A stretch of DNA of 64,000 nt, from contig NZ_CP023691.1 of assembly GCF_008704855.1 (NCBI RefSeq), positions 7,502,001 through 7,566,000 on the forward strand. Direction: 5' to 3'. This stretch comes from Streptomyces platensis. Lineage in GTDB: Bacteria > Actinomycetota > Actinomycetes > Streptomycetales > Streptomycetaceae. The notes under the pieces are model-generated. The model made no database searches. It worked only from the letters and a program-made list of their open reading frames with translations, and was not told the DNA's origin. This document shows, in pieces, positions 1 to 8,772 of the stretch (position 1 is its first letter; each line of letters opens with the position of its first letter). The position numbers and the translations under genes are program-made.

Positions 1-208
1 GGCCGCCGGTCGCCGCCCGTCCCGTCTCGACCAGCAGCCCGGCCCGCAGCAACTCGTCGACGAGCGGCGCCACCCCCGCCCGGGTCAGCCCGATCCGAGC
101 CGCGACCGCCGGCCGGGAGACCGGGCCCTGCGCGGCCACCGTCCGCAGCACCCGGGCCAGATTGCGCCGCCGGATGCCGTGCTGGGTGTCGCCGCCGGGC
201 GGGGTCAC
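1..208 (-). CDS. ROK-family transcriptional regulator, N-terminal part (cut by window edge)
   Basis: About 69 N-terminal residues are visible. They form a winged helix-turn-helix: IRRRNLARVLRTVA, then SRPAVAARIGLTRAGVAPLVDELLRAGLL and the start of the wing (ETGRAATGG). This is the layout of ROK repressors such as XylR/NagC-type proteins; the sugar-binding ROK kinase-like domain would lie outside the window. The GTG start at 208 is supported by GGAGACC eight bases upstream. It follows xylB on the same strand with a 52-bp gap, so it is probably co-transcribed and is the likely xylose-responsive repressor of the divergent xylB/xylA promoters. The family call is firm; the xylose specificity comes only from context. 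Confidence 0.8.
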   Translation of the reverse strand, partial: MTPPGGDTQHGIRRRNLARVLRTVAAQGPVSRPAVAARIGLTRAGVAPLVDELLRAGLLVETGRAATGG

Positions 209-260
209 GGGGTCTCCAAAGGGTGCGGACGGGAGCCGGTCGACGGCTGCGGGGGAGCGG

Positions 261-1691
261 TCACGGCCGCAGCAGGGGCGCGCCGTCGGCGAGCGTCGCC
301 GTCAGCCGCTCCCAGGCGGCGTCGTCCCGCGGCCGCGCCTCGTACTCCGCGCCGCGCGCCGTCCCCCAGCGGCGCGCCACCGCCGCCGGATCCTCCTCCA
401 GCAGCAGCCCGGCCGCCTGTGCCGCCGCCCCGAGCGCCACCAGCTCCTGCGCCTCGGGCACCACCACCGGGCGCCCGGACAGCCGGCGTACGGTCTCCCG
501 CCAGGCCCGGCCCCGGGCGCCGCCGCCGATCAGCAGCAGCGGCGCATCGGGCGCGGCGTCCGCGTCCAGCACCCGGTCCAGCGCCTCCAGCAGGGTGAAC
601 ACCGCGCCGTCGTAGGCGGCCTGAAGCACCTGGCCGGCCGTGGTGTCATGCCGCAGCCCGTGCACCAGGCCCGAGGCATTGGGCAGATTCGGGGTGCGCT
701 CACCGTCGAGGTACGGCAGCATCACCACCCCGCCGCCCGCCTCCACGGCCTCCCGGTCGCGGGCCAGCAGCGCCGCCACCCGGTCCACGGCGAGCGTGCA
801 GTTCAGGGTGCAGGCCAGCGGCAGCCAGTCACCGCGGGCATCGGCGAAGCCCGCCACGGTGCCGGATGGATCGGCGGGCCGGTGGGTGGAGACCGCGTAG
901 ACCGTCCCCGAGGTGCCCAGGCTCAGCACCGGCAGGCCGGGGCGCAGGCCCAGGCCGAGTGCGGCCGCCATGTTGTCGCCGGTGCCGGCGGCCACCAACG
1001 CGCCCTTGGGCAGCGGCAGATGACCGGCGTGTACGGTCCCGGCGGCCTCGCCCGGCAGCGCCACCCGCGGGAGCAGCGCGGGGTCCAGTCCGACATGCGC
1101 CAGGATCTCCGTGTCGTAGGCCCCGGTGGACGACGCCCACCAGCCGGTCCCGGAGGCGTCGCCGCGATCGGTGACGGCCTCGCCCGTCAGCCGCTCGGTG
1201 AGGTAGTCGTGCGGCAGCCGAACCGCGGCGGTGGCGGCGGCCGCATCCGGCTCGTGCTCGCGCAGCCAGGCCCACTTGGCCACCGTCAACGCCGGGCGGG
1301 GCACGCTCCCGACCCGGTCCGCCCAGGCCTTCGCGCCGCCCAGCTCCGCGATCAGCCGCTCGCTCTGCGGCGCCGGACGGACGTCGTTCCACAGCAGGGC
1401 CGGCCGCACCGGCTCGCCGGCCGCGTCCAGCGTGACCAGCCCGTGCTGCTGCCCGCCGACGGACACCGCCGAGGCCTGCCGCACCGCGTCGCCGCACTGG
1501 TCCAGCGCCTCACCCAGCGCCTGCCACCACTGCCGCGGGTCGCTCTCCTTGCCGGCGCCGCCGCCGATCGTGTGGGACGCCTGGCCGCGGGCGAGGACCG
1601 CACCGGTCACCGCGTCCACGACCAGCGCCTTGGTGGACTGGGTGGAGCTGTCCACCCCGACGACCAGCGGTCCCGCTGCCTGTGCGGCCAT
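261..1691 (-). CDS. xylB: Xylulokinase
   Basis: A 476-residue FGGY-family kinase of normal length for xylulokinase, which phosphorylates D-xylulose to xylulose 5-phosphate in the cytoplasm. The N-terminal phosphate-binding loop reads VGVDSSTQSTKALVVD (residues about 11-26). GGQQHGLVTLD carries the sugar-contact region. The C-terminal adenosine motif is LLLIGGGARGRAWRE. The ATG start at 1691 has a strong GAGGGAGAG ribosome site. It is divergent from xylA across a 130-bp spacer and upstream of the ROK regulator, the usual actinobacterial xylose arrangement. Confidence 0.95.
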   Translation of the reverse strand: MAAQAAGPLVVGVDSSTQSTKALVVDAVTGAVLARGQASHTIGGGAGKESDPRQWWQALGEALDQCGDAVRQASAVSVGGQQHGLVTLDAAGEPVRPALLWNDVRPAPQSERLIAELGGAKAWADRVGSVPRPALTVAKWAWLREHEPDAAAATAAVRLPHDYLTERLTGEAVTDRGDASGTGWWASSTGAYDTEILAHVGLDPALLPRVALPGEAAGTVHAGHLPLPKGALVAAGTGDNMAAALGLGLRPGLPVLSLGTSGTVYAVSTHRPADPSGTVAGFADARGDWLPLACTLNCTLAVDRVAALLARDREAVEAGGGVVMLPYLDGERTPNLPNASGLVHGLRHDTTAGQVLQAAYDGAVFTLLEALDRVLDADAAPDAPLLLIGGGARGRAWRETVRRLSGRPVVVPEAQELVALGAAAQAAGLLLEEDPAAVARRWGTARGAEYEARPRDDAAWERLTATLADGAPLLRP

Positions 1692-1821
1692 CGTGCACTC
1701 TCCCTCGGCGGCCCGTCATCCATGGTCTCGGTCCAGGGGGTTCCCCGGTGTGCTGTCGCATATTAGTTTGGCCGCGGCAGAATTTGTAAAGTGCCTTGAC
1801 GAAATGATCGAGGGAGTCGCG
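1692..1821. promoter_or_regulatory. Divergent xylB/xylA promoter-operator region
   Basis: The spacer between the two start codons contains an AT-rich island in otherwise very GC-rich DNA. Around 1757-1800 it reads ATTAGTTTGG, GCCGCGGC, AGAATTTGTAAAG, then TTGACG. The AGTTTG/AATTTG half-sites around an 8-bp GCCGCGGC palindrome look like a ROK operator, and TTGACG is a plausible -35 box for xylA. The operator assignment is inferred from position and composition; no footprint is known to me for this strain. Confidence 0.55.
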
Positions 1822-2985
1822 ATGAGCCGTCAGCCCACGCCCGCGGACAAGTTCAGCTTCGGCCTGTGGACCGTCGGCTGGCAGGGCCGGGACCCCTTCG
1901 GGGACGCCACCCGCCGCGCCCTGGACCCGGTGGAATCGGTGCACCGCCTCGCCGACCTCGGCGCGTACGGCGTCACCTTCCACGACGACGACCTGATCCC
2001 GTTCGGCGCCGGCGGCATCGAGCGCGAGGCGGCCGTCAAGCGCTTCCGGCAGGCACTGGACGCCACCGGCCTGATCGTCCCGATGGCCACCACCAACCTC
2101 TTCACCCACCCCGTCTTCAAGGACGGCGCCTTCACCGCCAACGACCGCGACATCCGCCGCTACGCCCTGCGCAAGACCCTCCGCAACATCGACCTCGCCG
2201 CCGAGCTCGGTGCCCGCACCTATGTCGCGTGGGGCGGACGGGAAGGCGCGGAATCCGGCGCGGCCAAGGACGTACGGACCGCTCTGGACCGGCTGAAGGA
2301 GGCCTTCGACCTCCTCGGCCAGTACGTCATCGAGCAGGGCTACGACCTGAAGTTCGCCCTCGAACCCAAGCCCAACGAGCCGCGCGGCGACATCCTCCTC
2401 CCCACCGTCGGCCACGCCCTCGCCTTCATCGAGCGGCTGGAGCACCCCGAGCGCTTCGGCGTCAACCCCGAGGTCGGCCACGAGCAGATGGCCGGGCTGA
2501 ATTTCCCGCACGGCATCGCCCAGGCGCTGTGGGCGGACAAGCTCTTCCACATCGACCTCAACGGCCAGAGCGGGATCAAGTACGACCAGGACCTCCGCTT
2601 CGGCGCGGGCGATCTGCGCGCCGCCTTCTGGCTCGTCGACCTGCTGGAAACGGCCGGCTACGACGGGCCGCGGCATTTCGACTTCAAACCGCCGCGCACC
2701 GAGGACCTGGACGGCGTCTGGACCTCGGCGGCCGGCTGTATGCGCAACTATCTGCTCCTCAAGGAGCGCGCGGCGGCCTTCAGGTCCGACCCGGCCGTCC
2801 AGGACGCGCTGCGGGCCGCGCGCCTGGACCAGCTGGACCACCCCACCGCCGAGGACGGCCTGGCCGGACTGCTCGCCGACGCCACCGCCTACGAGACCTT
2901 CGACATCGAGGCGGCGGCCGCCCGCGGGATGGCCTTCGAGCATCTGGACCAGCTGGCGTTGGAGCATCTGCTCGGGGCGGTCTGA
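1822..2985 (+). CDS. xylA: Xylose isomerase
   Basis: A 387-residue class I (short) xylose isomerase, the length typical of Streptomyces enzymes, converting D-xylose to D-xylulose with two divalent metals. Catalytic features are visible: TFHDDDLIPFG gives His54 and Asp57; ALEPKPNEPRGD supplies the metal Glu and catalytic Lys; NPEVGHEQMAG gives the bridging Glu and His; HIDLNGQ and FDFKPPRTED give further metal Asp residues. An upstream in-frame ATG at 1804 exists, but AGGGAG six bases before 1822 and the family start MSRQPTPADKFSFGLW favour 1822. It is transcribed away from xylB. Confidence 0.97.
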   Translation: MSRQPTPADKFSFGLWTVGWQGRDPFGDATRRALDPVESVHRLADLGAYGVTFHDDDLIPFGAGGIEREAAVKRFRQALDATGLIVPMATTNLFTHPVFKDGAFTANDRDIRRYALRKTLRNIDLAAELGARTYVAWGGREGAESGAAKDVRTALDRLKEAFDLLGQYVIEQGYDLKFALEPKPNEPRGDILLPTVGHALAFIERLEHPERFGVNPEVGHEQMAGLNFPHGIAQALWADKLFHIDLNGQSGIKYDQDLRFGAGDLRAAFWLVDLLETAGYDGPRHFDFKPPRTEDLDGVWTSAAGCMRNYLLLKERAAAFRSDPAVQDALRAARLDQLDHPTAEDGLAGLLADATAYETFDIEAAAARGMAFEHLDQLALEHLLGAV

Positions 2986-3046
2986 CGGGCCGCCTCCGGT
3001 CCCGGCGTCGCGTCCGGTCCCGGCATCGCGTCCGGGCCCGGCCCGC

Positions 3047-4012
3047 TCACCCGAGCAGGCCGCGCAGAAAGGCTATTTCGGCGGCACGCTGCTCACCGCC
3101 GCCGCTCTCATGGGCGTTGAACCGCCACACCTTCAGTTCCTTCTCGCCCGCGTAGTGATGGAAGGCGGCGAAACCGGTGGACGGCGGGGTCACCTCGTCG
3201 CGCAGCGCGGTGCCGAAGAGCGCCGGGGCGGTGGCGCGGGCGGCGAAGTTCAGGCCGTCGAAGTGGTCCAGGGTGTGCAGCGCGGTGTCGATCCGGTCGC
3301 GGGCCCCCGCGAAGTAGCGGGTGAGCTCGCCGTACGGGCCCATGTCCGTGACCTCCACCGCGCGGCGGATGTGCGTCAGGAACGGTGCATCGATCAAGGC
3401 CCCCGCCAGACCGGGGACCAGGCCGGTCGCCGCCAGCGCCGCGGCGCCGCCCTGGCTGTGGCCGGCGACCACCACCCGGTCGGCGTCCACCGCGTCATGG
3501 CCGCGCGCCGCCTCCACGGCCCGTACCGCGTCGGTGAACAGCCGCCGGTAGTAGTAGCCGTGCGGATCGAGCAGCCCCTGGGTCAGCTTGCCGGGTACCC
3601 CCGGATTGCCGGAGCCGACCGGATCGGGGGTGTCACCGGGCCGGTTGGGGCCGCTCTGCCCGCGGGTGTCCATGACCAGCGTGGCGTAGCCCGCGGACGG
3701 CCACAGCAGCCAGTCGTGCGGCAGCAGCCGCCCGCCCCCGTATCCGAGGTACTGCACGACGCACGGCAGCGGACCGGCGGCCGCGCGCGGGAGCAGGAAC
3801 CAGCCGCGGATGGGATGCCCGCCGAAGCCTGCGAACGTCACGTCATGGGTGCGCAGCAGCGCGAGCCCCGCATCGACCTCGGTGAAGCGCGCGTCGAGGG
3901 CATGTGTGCGGGCCTCGACGAGGGTGCGCCGCCAGAACGCGTCGAAGCCGGCCGGCTCCGGACGCGGCGGACAGTAGGTGTGCAGCGCGTCCAGGGGAAG
4001 GTCGGTGAACAC
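3047..4012 (-). CDS. Acetylxylan esterase / cephalosporin-C deacetylase family (CE7)
   Basis: A 321-residue alpha/beta hydrolase of the AXE1 (CE7) family, which removes acetyl groups from xylo-oligosaccharides and related substrates. The nucleophile elbow is GHSQGG. Upstream RGQSG fits the CE7 RGQ motif, and a C-terminal His sits in FNAHESGG. There is no signal peptide, so the enzyme is predicted cytoplasmic, as is normal for CE7. The GTG start at 4012 has GGAGG upstream. It converges on xylA, so acetylated xylo-oligosaccharides are a sensible substrate here. Cephalosporin C deacetylation is a known side activity of the family. Confidence 0.88.
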   Translation of the reverse strand: MFTDLPLDALHTYCPPRPEPAGFDAFWRRTLVEARTHALDARFTEVDAGLALLRTHDVTFAGFGGHPIRGWFLLPRAAAGPLPCVVQYLGYGGGRLLPHDWLLWPSAGYATLVMDTRGQSGPNRPGDTPDPVGSGNPGVPGKLTQGLLDPHGYYYRRLFTDAVRAVEAARGHDAVDADRVVVAGHSQGGAAALAATGLVPGLAGALIDAPFLTHIRRAVEVTDMGPYGELTRYFAGARDRIDTALHTLDHFDGLNFAARATAPALFGTALRDEVTPPSTGFAAFHHYAGEKELKVWRFNAHESGGGEQRAAEIAFLRGLLG

Positions 4013-4147
4013 GGAAAACCTCCGAGCCGTAGGCTGGCTTGCTGTCTGTCGCCAACGGTGCCCAGGGTCCGGACATTTCAGACGCGAATTATTCCAGGTT
4101 GGTCACCGAGTACCGTAAAACCGAGGAAAGAAGCGATCATTTCCGCC

Positions 4148-4987
4148 ATGAGCTTTCCTCCGCCCCCGCCGAATCAGCCGAACCAGCCGCCCAACGCCCC
4201 TCCGGGCGGCTTCGGTCCGCCGGCCGGGCCCTACGGGCCGAGCGGTCAGGGTCAGGGCGGATACGGCCCGGGTGGCTACGGCACGCCCCCGGGCGGCAAC
4301 CAGGCCCCCGGCGGCTACGGCCCGGGCGGCTATGGCCCGCCCGGACCGGGCGGCCCCGGTGGCTGGCAGCAGCCGCCCGGCCCGCCCGGCGGTGGCGGCA
4401 ACGGGAAGACCATCGCCGCGATCATCGGCGGTGGTGTGATCGTGCTGGCCGCCGTCATCACCATCTTCGTGGTGGCCAACAGTGACGACAACGGCAACCA
4501 CCGTGCCCAGCCGTCCAGTTCGAGCACCAGCGCCACCCCGTCCGAGAGCGCGTCCCCGACGCCCTATGAGCCCCCCACGCCCACTGCGACGGCCACCGGC
4601 AGCGACTTCGAGAAGACCCTGCCGACGCCCTCCAACGGCAAGATCCCCTTCTATCTGCTGAAGGTCGGCGACTGCTACGACCGTCCCGCGGACGGCGGCG
4701 GCAACAACGACGAAGCCTCCTGCAACGGCCCGCACGACGCCGAGGTCGTCGCCACGCACCGTCTGGGGTCCGGGCTCACCACCGAATCGGGCATCCAGGA
4801 CAAGGCGGCCTCGCTGTGCCGCAACGAACTGGAGCGCAAGGCGGCCCAGCAGCCCGCCGGGACCGCCGAGGGCACCTACGTCCAGTACCCCAACCTCAGC
4901 GGCTACCGGCTCGGCATCAAGACCATCAGCTGCGCCCTGACGGGGAACCGCTCCCTCACCAAGAAGCTCACCAAGCCGCTGTCCTGA
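4148..4987 (+). CDS. Membrane-anchored septum-formation-domain protein
   Basis: A 279-residue protein. Residues about 1-80 are a Pro/Gly/Tyr-rich cytoplasmic tail (PPPPPNQPNQPP, GGYGPGGYG repeats). A single transmembrane helix follows (IIGGGVIVLAAVITIFVV), then a Ser/Thr/Pro linker and a C-terminal extracytoplasmic domain with four cysteines (GDCYD, ASCNGPHDAEVV, SLCRNE, TISCALTG), likely two disulfides. The VGDCYD...CNGPHDAEVV pattern is that of the Septum_form domain common in actinobacteria, whose molecular role is not established. A GAGGAAAG motif lies 17 bases upstream of the ATG, rather far, so the start is moderately certain. It stands alone, followed by a strong terminator. Confidence 0.72.
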   Translation: MSFPPPPPNQPNQPPNAPPGGFGPPAGPYGPSGQGQGGYGPGGYGTPPGGNQAPGGYGPGGYGPPGPGGPGGWQQPPGPPGGGGNGKTIAAIIGGGVIVLAAVITIFVVANSDDNGNHRAQPSSSSTSATPSESASPTPYEPPTPTATATGSDFEKTLPTPSNGKIPFYLLKVGDCYDRPADGGGNNDEASCNGPHDAEVVATHRLGSGLTTESGIQDKAASLCRNELERKAAQQPAGTAEGTYVQYPNLSGYRLGIKTISCALTGNRSLTKKLTKPLS

Positions 4988-5035
4988 CCCGTCGCGGAGG
5001 CCGGCGGACCACCGCGGGGCGCAGGCGGACCACTA

Positions 5036-5083
5036 CGGGGCGGGGGCGGAACCCGGACAATCCGGCGTTCCGCCCCCGCCCCG
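5036..5083. terminator. Strong bidirectional hairpin terminator
   Basis: A perfect 17-bp stem (5036-5052 pairs with 5067-5083) closes a 14-base loop. It lies between the convergent septum-domain gene and the ABC importer ATPase, so it can serve both. No T-run follows, as is usual in Streptomyces. Confidence 0.8.
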
Positions 5084-5131
5084 TCGCCGCGCGCACCGCG
5101 GCAGCCCGGTGCCCGGTGGCTCAGCCCGTAC

Positions 5132-5971
5132 TCAGCGATCCACCCGCTTGCCGGCCGCTCCCGTGTCCGCGACCTCGCCGACCTCGGCGGCCGCCGGATC
5201 CAGCACCCGCGCCAGAAACGTCCTGGTCCGCTCGTGCTGCGGGGCCCCCACCACCTGCTCCGGGGTGCCCTGCTCGACGATCACGCCGCCGTCCATGAAC
5301 ACCACCCGGTCGGCGACCTCCCGGGCGAAGCTCATCTCATGGGTGACGACGAGCATCGTCATCCCCTCCTGCGCCAGCCCCCGCATCACCGCCAGCACAT
5401 CACCGACCAGCTCCGGGTCCAGCGCCGAGGTCGGCTCGTCGAAGAGCATCAGCTCCGGGTCCATCGACAGCGCACGGGCGATGGCCACCCGCTGCTGCTG
5501 CCCGCCCGAGAGCTGCGCCGGATAGGCGGCCGCCTTGTCGCTCAGCCCGACCCGTTCGAGGTTGGCACGGGCGACCCGCTCCGCCTCCGTGCGGTCGCGG
5601 CGCAGCACCCGCCGCTGGGAGATCGTGAGATTCTCCAGCACCGTCAGATGCGGAAAGAGGTTGAAGGACTGGAACACCATCCCGATCCGCCGGCGGACCC
5701 GGTCGATGTCCACATCCGGGTCGGTGACCTCGGTGCCGGCCACCACCACCCGGCCCGCGCTCGGCTCCTCCAGCAGATTCACACAGCGCAGCAGGGTCGA
5801 TTTCCCGGAGCCCGAGGGCCCGATGACACACACCACCTCACCGCGCGCCACCGAGAAGTCGATCCCGCGCAGCACCTCCAGCTCCCCGAAGGCCTTGCGC
5901 AGACCCTGTACGTCGATGGCCTGCGCGTCCACCGTCTCCGGTGCCGCCTGCTCGGTCGTCACGCCGCTCAC
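5132..5971 (-). CDS. Polar amino-acid ABC transporter, ATP-binding protein
   Basis: A 279-residue GlnQ/ArtP-type ATPase powering uptake of polar amino acids. Walker A is GPSGSGKST, the Q-loop is MVFQSFNLFPHLTVLEN, the signature is LSGGQQQRVAIARAL, Walker B is LMLFDEPTSALDPE and the H-loop is VVTHEM. The C-terminal 30 residues are Ala/Asp-rich and variable. Its start codon overlaps the permease stop by 4 bp (ATGA), so it is translationally coupled as the last gene of a binding-protein, permease, ATPase operon. The exact amino-acid substrate cannot be read from sequence. Confidence 0.93.
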   Translation of the reverse strand: MSGVTTEQAAPETVDAQAIDVQGLRKAFGELEVLRGIDFSVARGEVVCVIGPSGSGKSTLLRCVNLLEEPSAGRVVVAGTEVTDPDVDIDRVRRRIGMVFQSFNLFPHLTVLENLTISQRRVLRRDRTEAERVARANLERVGLSDKAAAYPAQLSGGQQQRVAIARALSMDPELMLFDEPTSALDPELVGDVLAVMRGLAQEGMTMLVVTHEMSFAREVADRVVFMDGGVIVEQGTPEQVVGAPQHERTRTFLARVLDPAAAEVGEVADTGAAGKRVDR

Positions 5972-6753
5972 CTGGCCTTCGCCGTACGGGCCTCCAGCCG
6001 ACGGACCAGCTGGCCGAGGGGGAGGGTGATCACGAGATAGAGCAGCCCGGCGATCAGGATCGGGGTCAGGCTCTTGTGCTCATTGAGCGCGTCCCGGCCG
6101 AAGTTGGCCAGCTCGAACTGGGTGAGGGACAGACCCAGCAGATACACCAGCGACGAGTCCTTCGTCAGCAGGATCAGCTCATTGGTCAGCGGCGGCAGCA
6201 CGATACGGAACGCCTGCGGAATCACGATCGAGGCCATCGCCCGCCCCTGCGACATTCCCAGCGAACGCGCCGCCTCCGTCTGCCCCTTGGGGACGGCCTG
6301 AATACCGGCCCGGATGGTCTCCGCCATATAGGCCGCGCCCACCAGCCCGAGCGACAGCATCACGGTCACGTTCATATCGAGCGCGACCTCGAAGGCCAGC
6401 GGCACACCGAAGCCGAGCGCGATGAAAACCAGCAGACAGGGGATACCGCGGAAGAACTCGATATAGGTGACCGCGATCCAGCGGTAGGGCGGCACCGACG
6501 AGAGCCGCATCAGCGCCAGCACCAGCCCCAGCGCCAGACCGAAACCGAATCCGAGCAGGGTGTAGAGGACGGTGTTCACCAGCGCCGTGGTGATGATCTC
6601 CGGGAAGAGCGCCTTGGCGACCTCGACATCGAAGAACGCCATCCGCAGCTGGTGCCAGTCGGCGATCAGCGCGAAGACCACCACGGCGGCGACCAGCACG
6701 CCGTACTGCACGCCGCGGGTGATCCGCGCGCGCTGTCTTTTGGAAACAGGCAT
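5968..6753 (-). CDS. Polar amino-acid ABC transporter, permease
   Basis: A 261-residue HisMQ-family permease with several hydrophobic segments, including YGVLVAAVVVFALIA, TVLYTLLGFGFGLALGLVLAL and GLLYLVITLPLGQLV. The cytoplasmic EAA loop is recognisable (QTEAARSLGMSQGRAM). A longer frame exists upstream, but ATG 6753 (MPVSKRQRARI) begins the family-like positively charged N-terminus and lies 11 bp after the binding-protein stop. It is the middle gene of the importer operon. A single permease suggests a homodimer. Confidence 0.92.
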   Translation of the reverse strand: MPVSKRQRARITRGVQYGVLVAAVVVFALIADWHQLRMAFFDVEVAKALFPEIITTALVNTVLYTLLGFGFGLALGLVLALMRLSSVPPYRWIAVTYIEFFRGIPCLLVFIALGFGVPLAFEVALDMNVTVMLSLGLVGAAYMAETIRAGIQAVPKGQTEAARSLGMSQGRAMASIVIPQAFRIVLPPLTNELILLTKDSSLVYLLGLSLTQFELANFGRDALNEHKSLTPILIAGLLYLVITLPLGQLVRRLEARTAKAR

Positions 6754-6764
6754 GACAGGCGGCC

Positions 6765-7562
6765 TCAGCTCTGCGGGGTGGTGCCGAACCACTTCTTGTA
6801 GATCCGGTCGTAACTCCCGTCGGATTTCGCCTTCTTCAGCACCGCGTTGATCTTCTTGCGCAGTGCGTCATTGCCGGTGCGGACGCCGATGCCGTAGTGC
6901 TCACCCGTGTTGAATTCCGCGGTGACCTTGGTGTCCGGGTTCTGCTTCACATAGTCGAAGAGCACGCCGTTGTCATTGATGCCGGCATCGACCTGGCCGG
7001 ACTTCACCGCGGTCAGCAACAGCCCCAGATCCTCGAACTCCACCAGTTCGACGCCCTTGCCGTGGTCCTTGGCGTAGATCCCGCCGGTGGTGGCCTTCTG
7101 ATAGCCGAGCTTCTTGCCCTTGAGGTCCTCGACCTTCTTGACGGGCTTGCCCTTCTTCGTCAGCAGGGCCTGGGTGGCATTGAAATAGGGGTCGGAGAAA
7201 TCCATGACCTTGTCGCGCGCGGCCGTGATCGTCATGCCGGCGGCGGCCAGATCGCATTTGCGGATGGTGAAGTCCTGGCCGGTCTCAATGCCTTCGAAGG
7301 GCGTGTTGACGATCTCCTGCTTGACGCCGAGATCCTTGGCGACCAGATCCACCAGGTCCACATCGAACCCGACGACCTTGCCGTCCTTCTTCACCTGGAA
7401 CGGTGCGTACGGCAGGTGGGTGCAGGTCTTCAGGGTCCCGGAGGAGACCAGTTCCAGGCCGCCGGACCCCTTCTTCCCGTCGGACTTGGTGCTGCTGCAC
7501 CCCGCCAGGACGACGACGGCCGTGGCAACGGCTATGACAGGCAACGCGGAGCGAGCGGACAC
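6765..7562 (-). CDS. Amino-acid ABC transporter substrate-binding lipoprotein
   Basis: A 265-residue periplasmic-binding-protein family 3 (SBP_bac_3) lipoprotein. The signal peptide MSARSALPVIAVATAVVVLAGC ends in a lipobox (LAGC), so the mature protein is lipid-anchored outside the membrane. The body contains the family landmarks YAPFQVKKDGKVVGFDVDLVDLV, DFTIRKCDLAAAGMTIT and the C-terminal YDRIYKKWFG. The GTG start at 7562 has an ideal GGAGG seven bases upstream; the longer upstream frame would spoil the signal peptide. It is first in the three-gene importer operon. Confidence 0.92.
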   Translation of the reverse strand: MSARSALPVIAVATAVVVLAGCSSTKSDGKKGSGGLELVSSGTLKTCTHLPYAPFQVKKDGKVVGFDVDLVDLVAKDLGVKQEIVNTPFEGIETGQDFTIRKCDLAAAGMTITAARDKVMDFSDPYFNATQALLTKKGKPVKKVEDLKGKKLGYQKATTGGIYAKDHGKGVELVEFEDLGLLLTAVKSGQVDAGINDNGVLFDYVKQNPDTKVTAEFNTGEHYGIGVRTGNDALRKKINAVLKKAKSDGSYDRIYKKWFGTTPQS

Positions 7563-7730
7563 TGGTCCTCCAGAGCGGATACAGATCATCCAAGCTGTGC
7601 ATGCTGCGATGTGGCTGCATCCTGCCACCGGCCCGGGGCTCTGTCCCTGCCCCGTCGGTTGCGTCTGTGTAACGCCTTCGGCCCGCGTCCGGGGCCGCGC
7701 GCGCCGCCGATCCCGCTCCCGGGGTGCCTG

Positions 7731-8651
7731 TCAGCGGCCGAGCCCGGCCGCCAGCTCCGCGATCGCCCCCGGTCCCACCCGGCAGCAGCCCCCGATGAGC
7801 CGGGCACCGTCCGCGGCCCAGGCCGCGACCCGGTCAGCGCTGAACTCCGGGCTGCCGCACCACGCCCGCGCCGCCGCGTCCCAGCGCTCCCCGCTGTTGG
7901 GATAGACCACCACCGGCTTGCCGGTGACCTGCGCCGCCAGCCGCACCGCCCGGTCCGCATCGTCCGGCGCGCAGCAGTTCACCCCCACCGCGATCACCTC
8001 ATCGGCCTCCGCCGCCACCGCGAACGCCTCCGCCAGCGGCTGCCCGGCCCGGGTCCGGTCCCCGGCGACGCTGTACGACAGATAGGCCGGGACACCCAGC
8101 CCGCGCACCGCCCGCAGCAGCGCCCGGGCCTCCTCGGCGTCCGGCACCGTCTCCAGCGCCAGCACATCGGGCCGGGCCGCCGCCAGCACCTCCAGCCGCG
8201 GCCGGTGGAACCGCTCCAGCTCCGCCACCGGCAGCCCGTAGCGGCCGCGGTATTCGGAGCCGTCGGCCAGCATCGCGCCGTACGGGCCCGCCGAGGCGGC
8301 CACATACAGCGGCCCGGTGACCCCGGCGGCCGTGGCCTGTCCGGCCGCCTCACGGGCCAGTTCCACGCTCCGGGCCAGCAGCTCCGCCGCCTGCTCCGCA
8401 CCGATGCCGCGCCGCGCGAACCCCTCGAACGTCGCCTGATAGCTGGAGGTGATCGCGACCTGCGCCCCGGCCTCGTAGTACGCCAGATGCGCCCGCACGA
8501 CCGCCGCCGGCTCCTCGGCCAGCAGCCGCGCCGACCACAGGGCGTCGCTGAGGTCGTGCCCGGCGGCCTCCAGCTGATTGGACAGCCCGCCGTCGAGGAC
8601 GACCGGCCCCGCGGCGAGGGCGTCGGCGAGCGGCGGAAATGTGCTGACCAT
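7731..8651 (-). CDS. mmuM: Homocysteine S-methyltransferase
   Basis: A 306-residue zinc-dependent methyltransferase of the BHMT/MmuM family, which moves a methyl group from S-methylmethionine (or SAM) to homocysteine to make methionine. It starts VVLDGGLSNQLEAAGHDL. The zinc cysteines are seen in GVNCCAPDDA and in LIGGCCRVGP near the C-terminus. ATG 8651 has GGAGAGG upstream; a longer in-frame start at 8693 is less likely. It stands alone between the importer and the beta-galactosidase, with no riboswitch recognised upstream. Confidence 0.9.
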   Translation of the reverse strand: MVSTFPPLADALAAGPVVLDGGLSNQLEAAGHDLSDALWSARLLAEEPAAVVRAHLAYYEAGAQVAITSSYQATFEGFARRGIGAEQAAELLARSVELAREAAGQATAAGVTGPLYVAASAGPYGAMLADGSEYRGRYGLPVAELERFHRPRLEVLAAARPDVLALETVPDAEEARALLRAVRGLGVPAYLSYSVAGDRTRAGQPLAEAFAVAAEADEVIAVGVNCCAPDDADRAVRLAAQVTGKPVVVYPNSGERWDAAARAWCGSPEFSADRVAAWAADGARLIGGCCRVGPGAIAELAAGLGR

Positions 8652-8772
8652 GGTGCGGAGCCTCTCCGTGCTGCGGGAGACGCGGGTACCCACGCCTCAC
8701 TCAAGATCGTAGTGCCGGGCGGTGCGCACGGCCCCGGGCGGCGCCTTCGCGCAAGCGCCCCCGGCCCGCGGC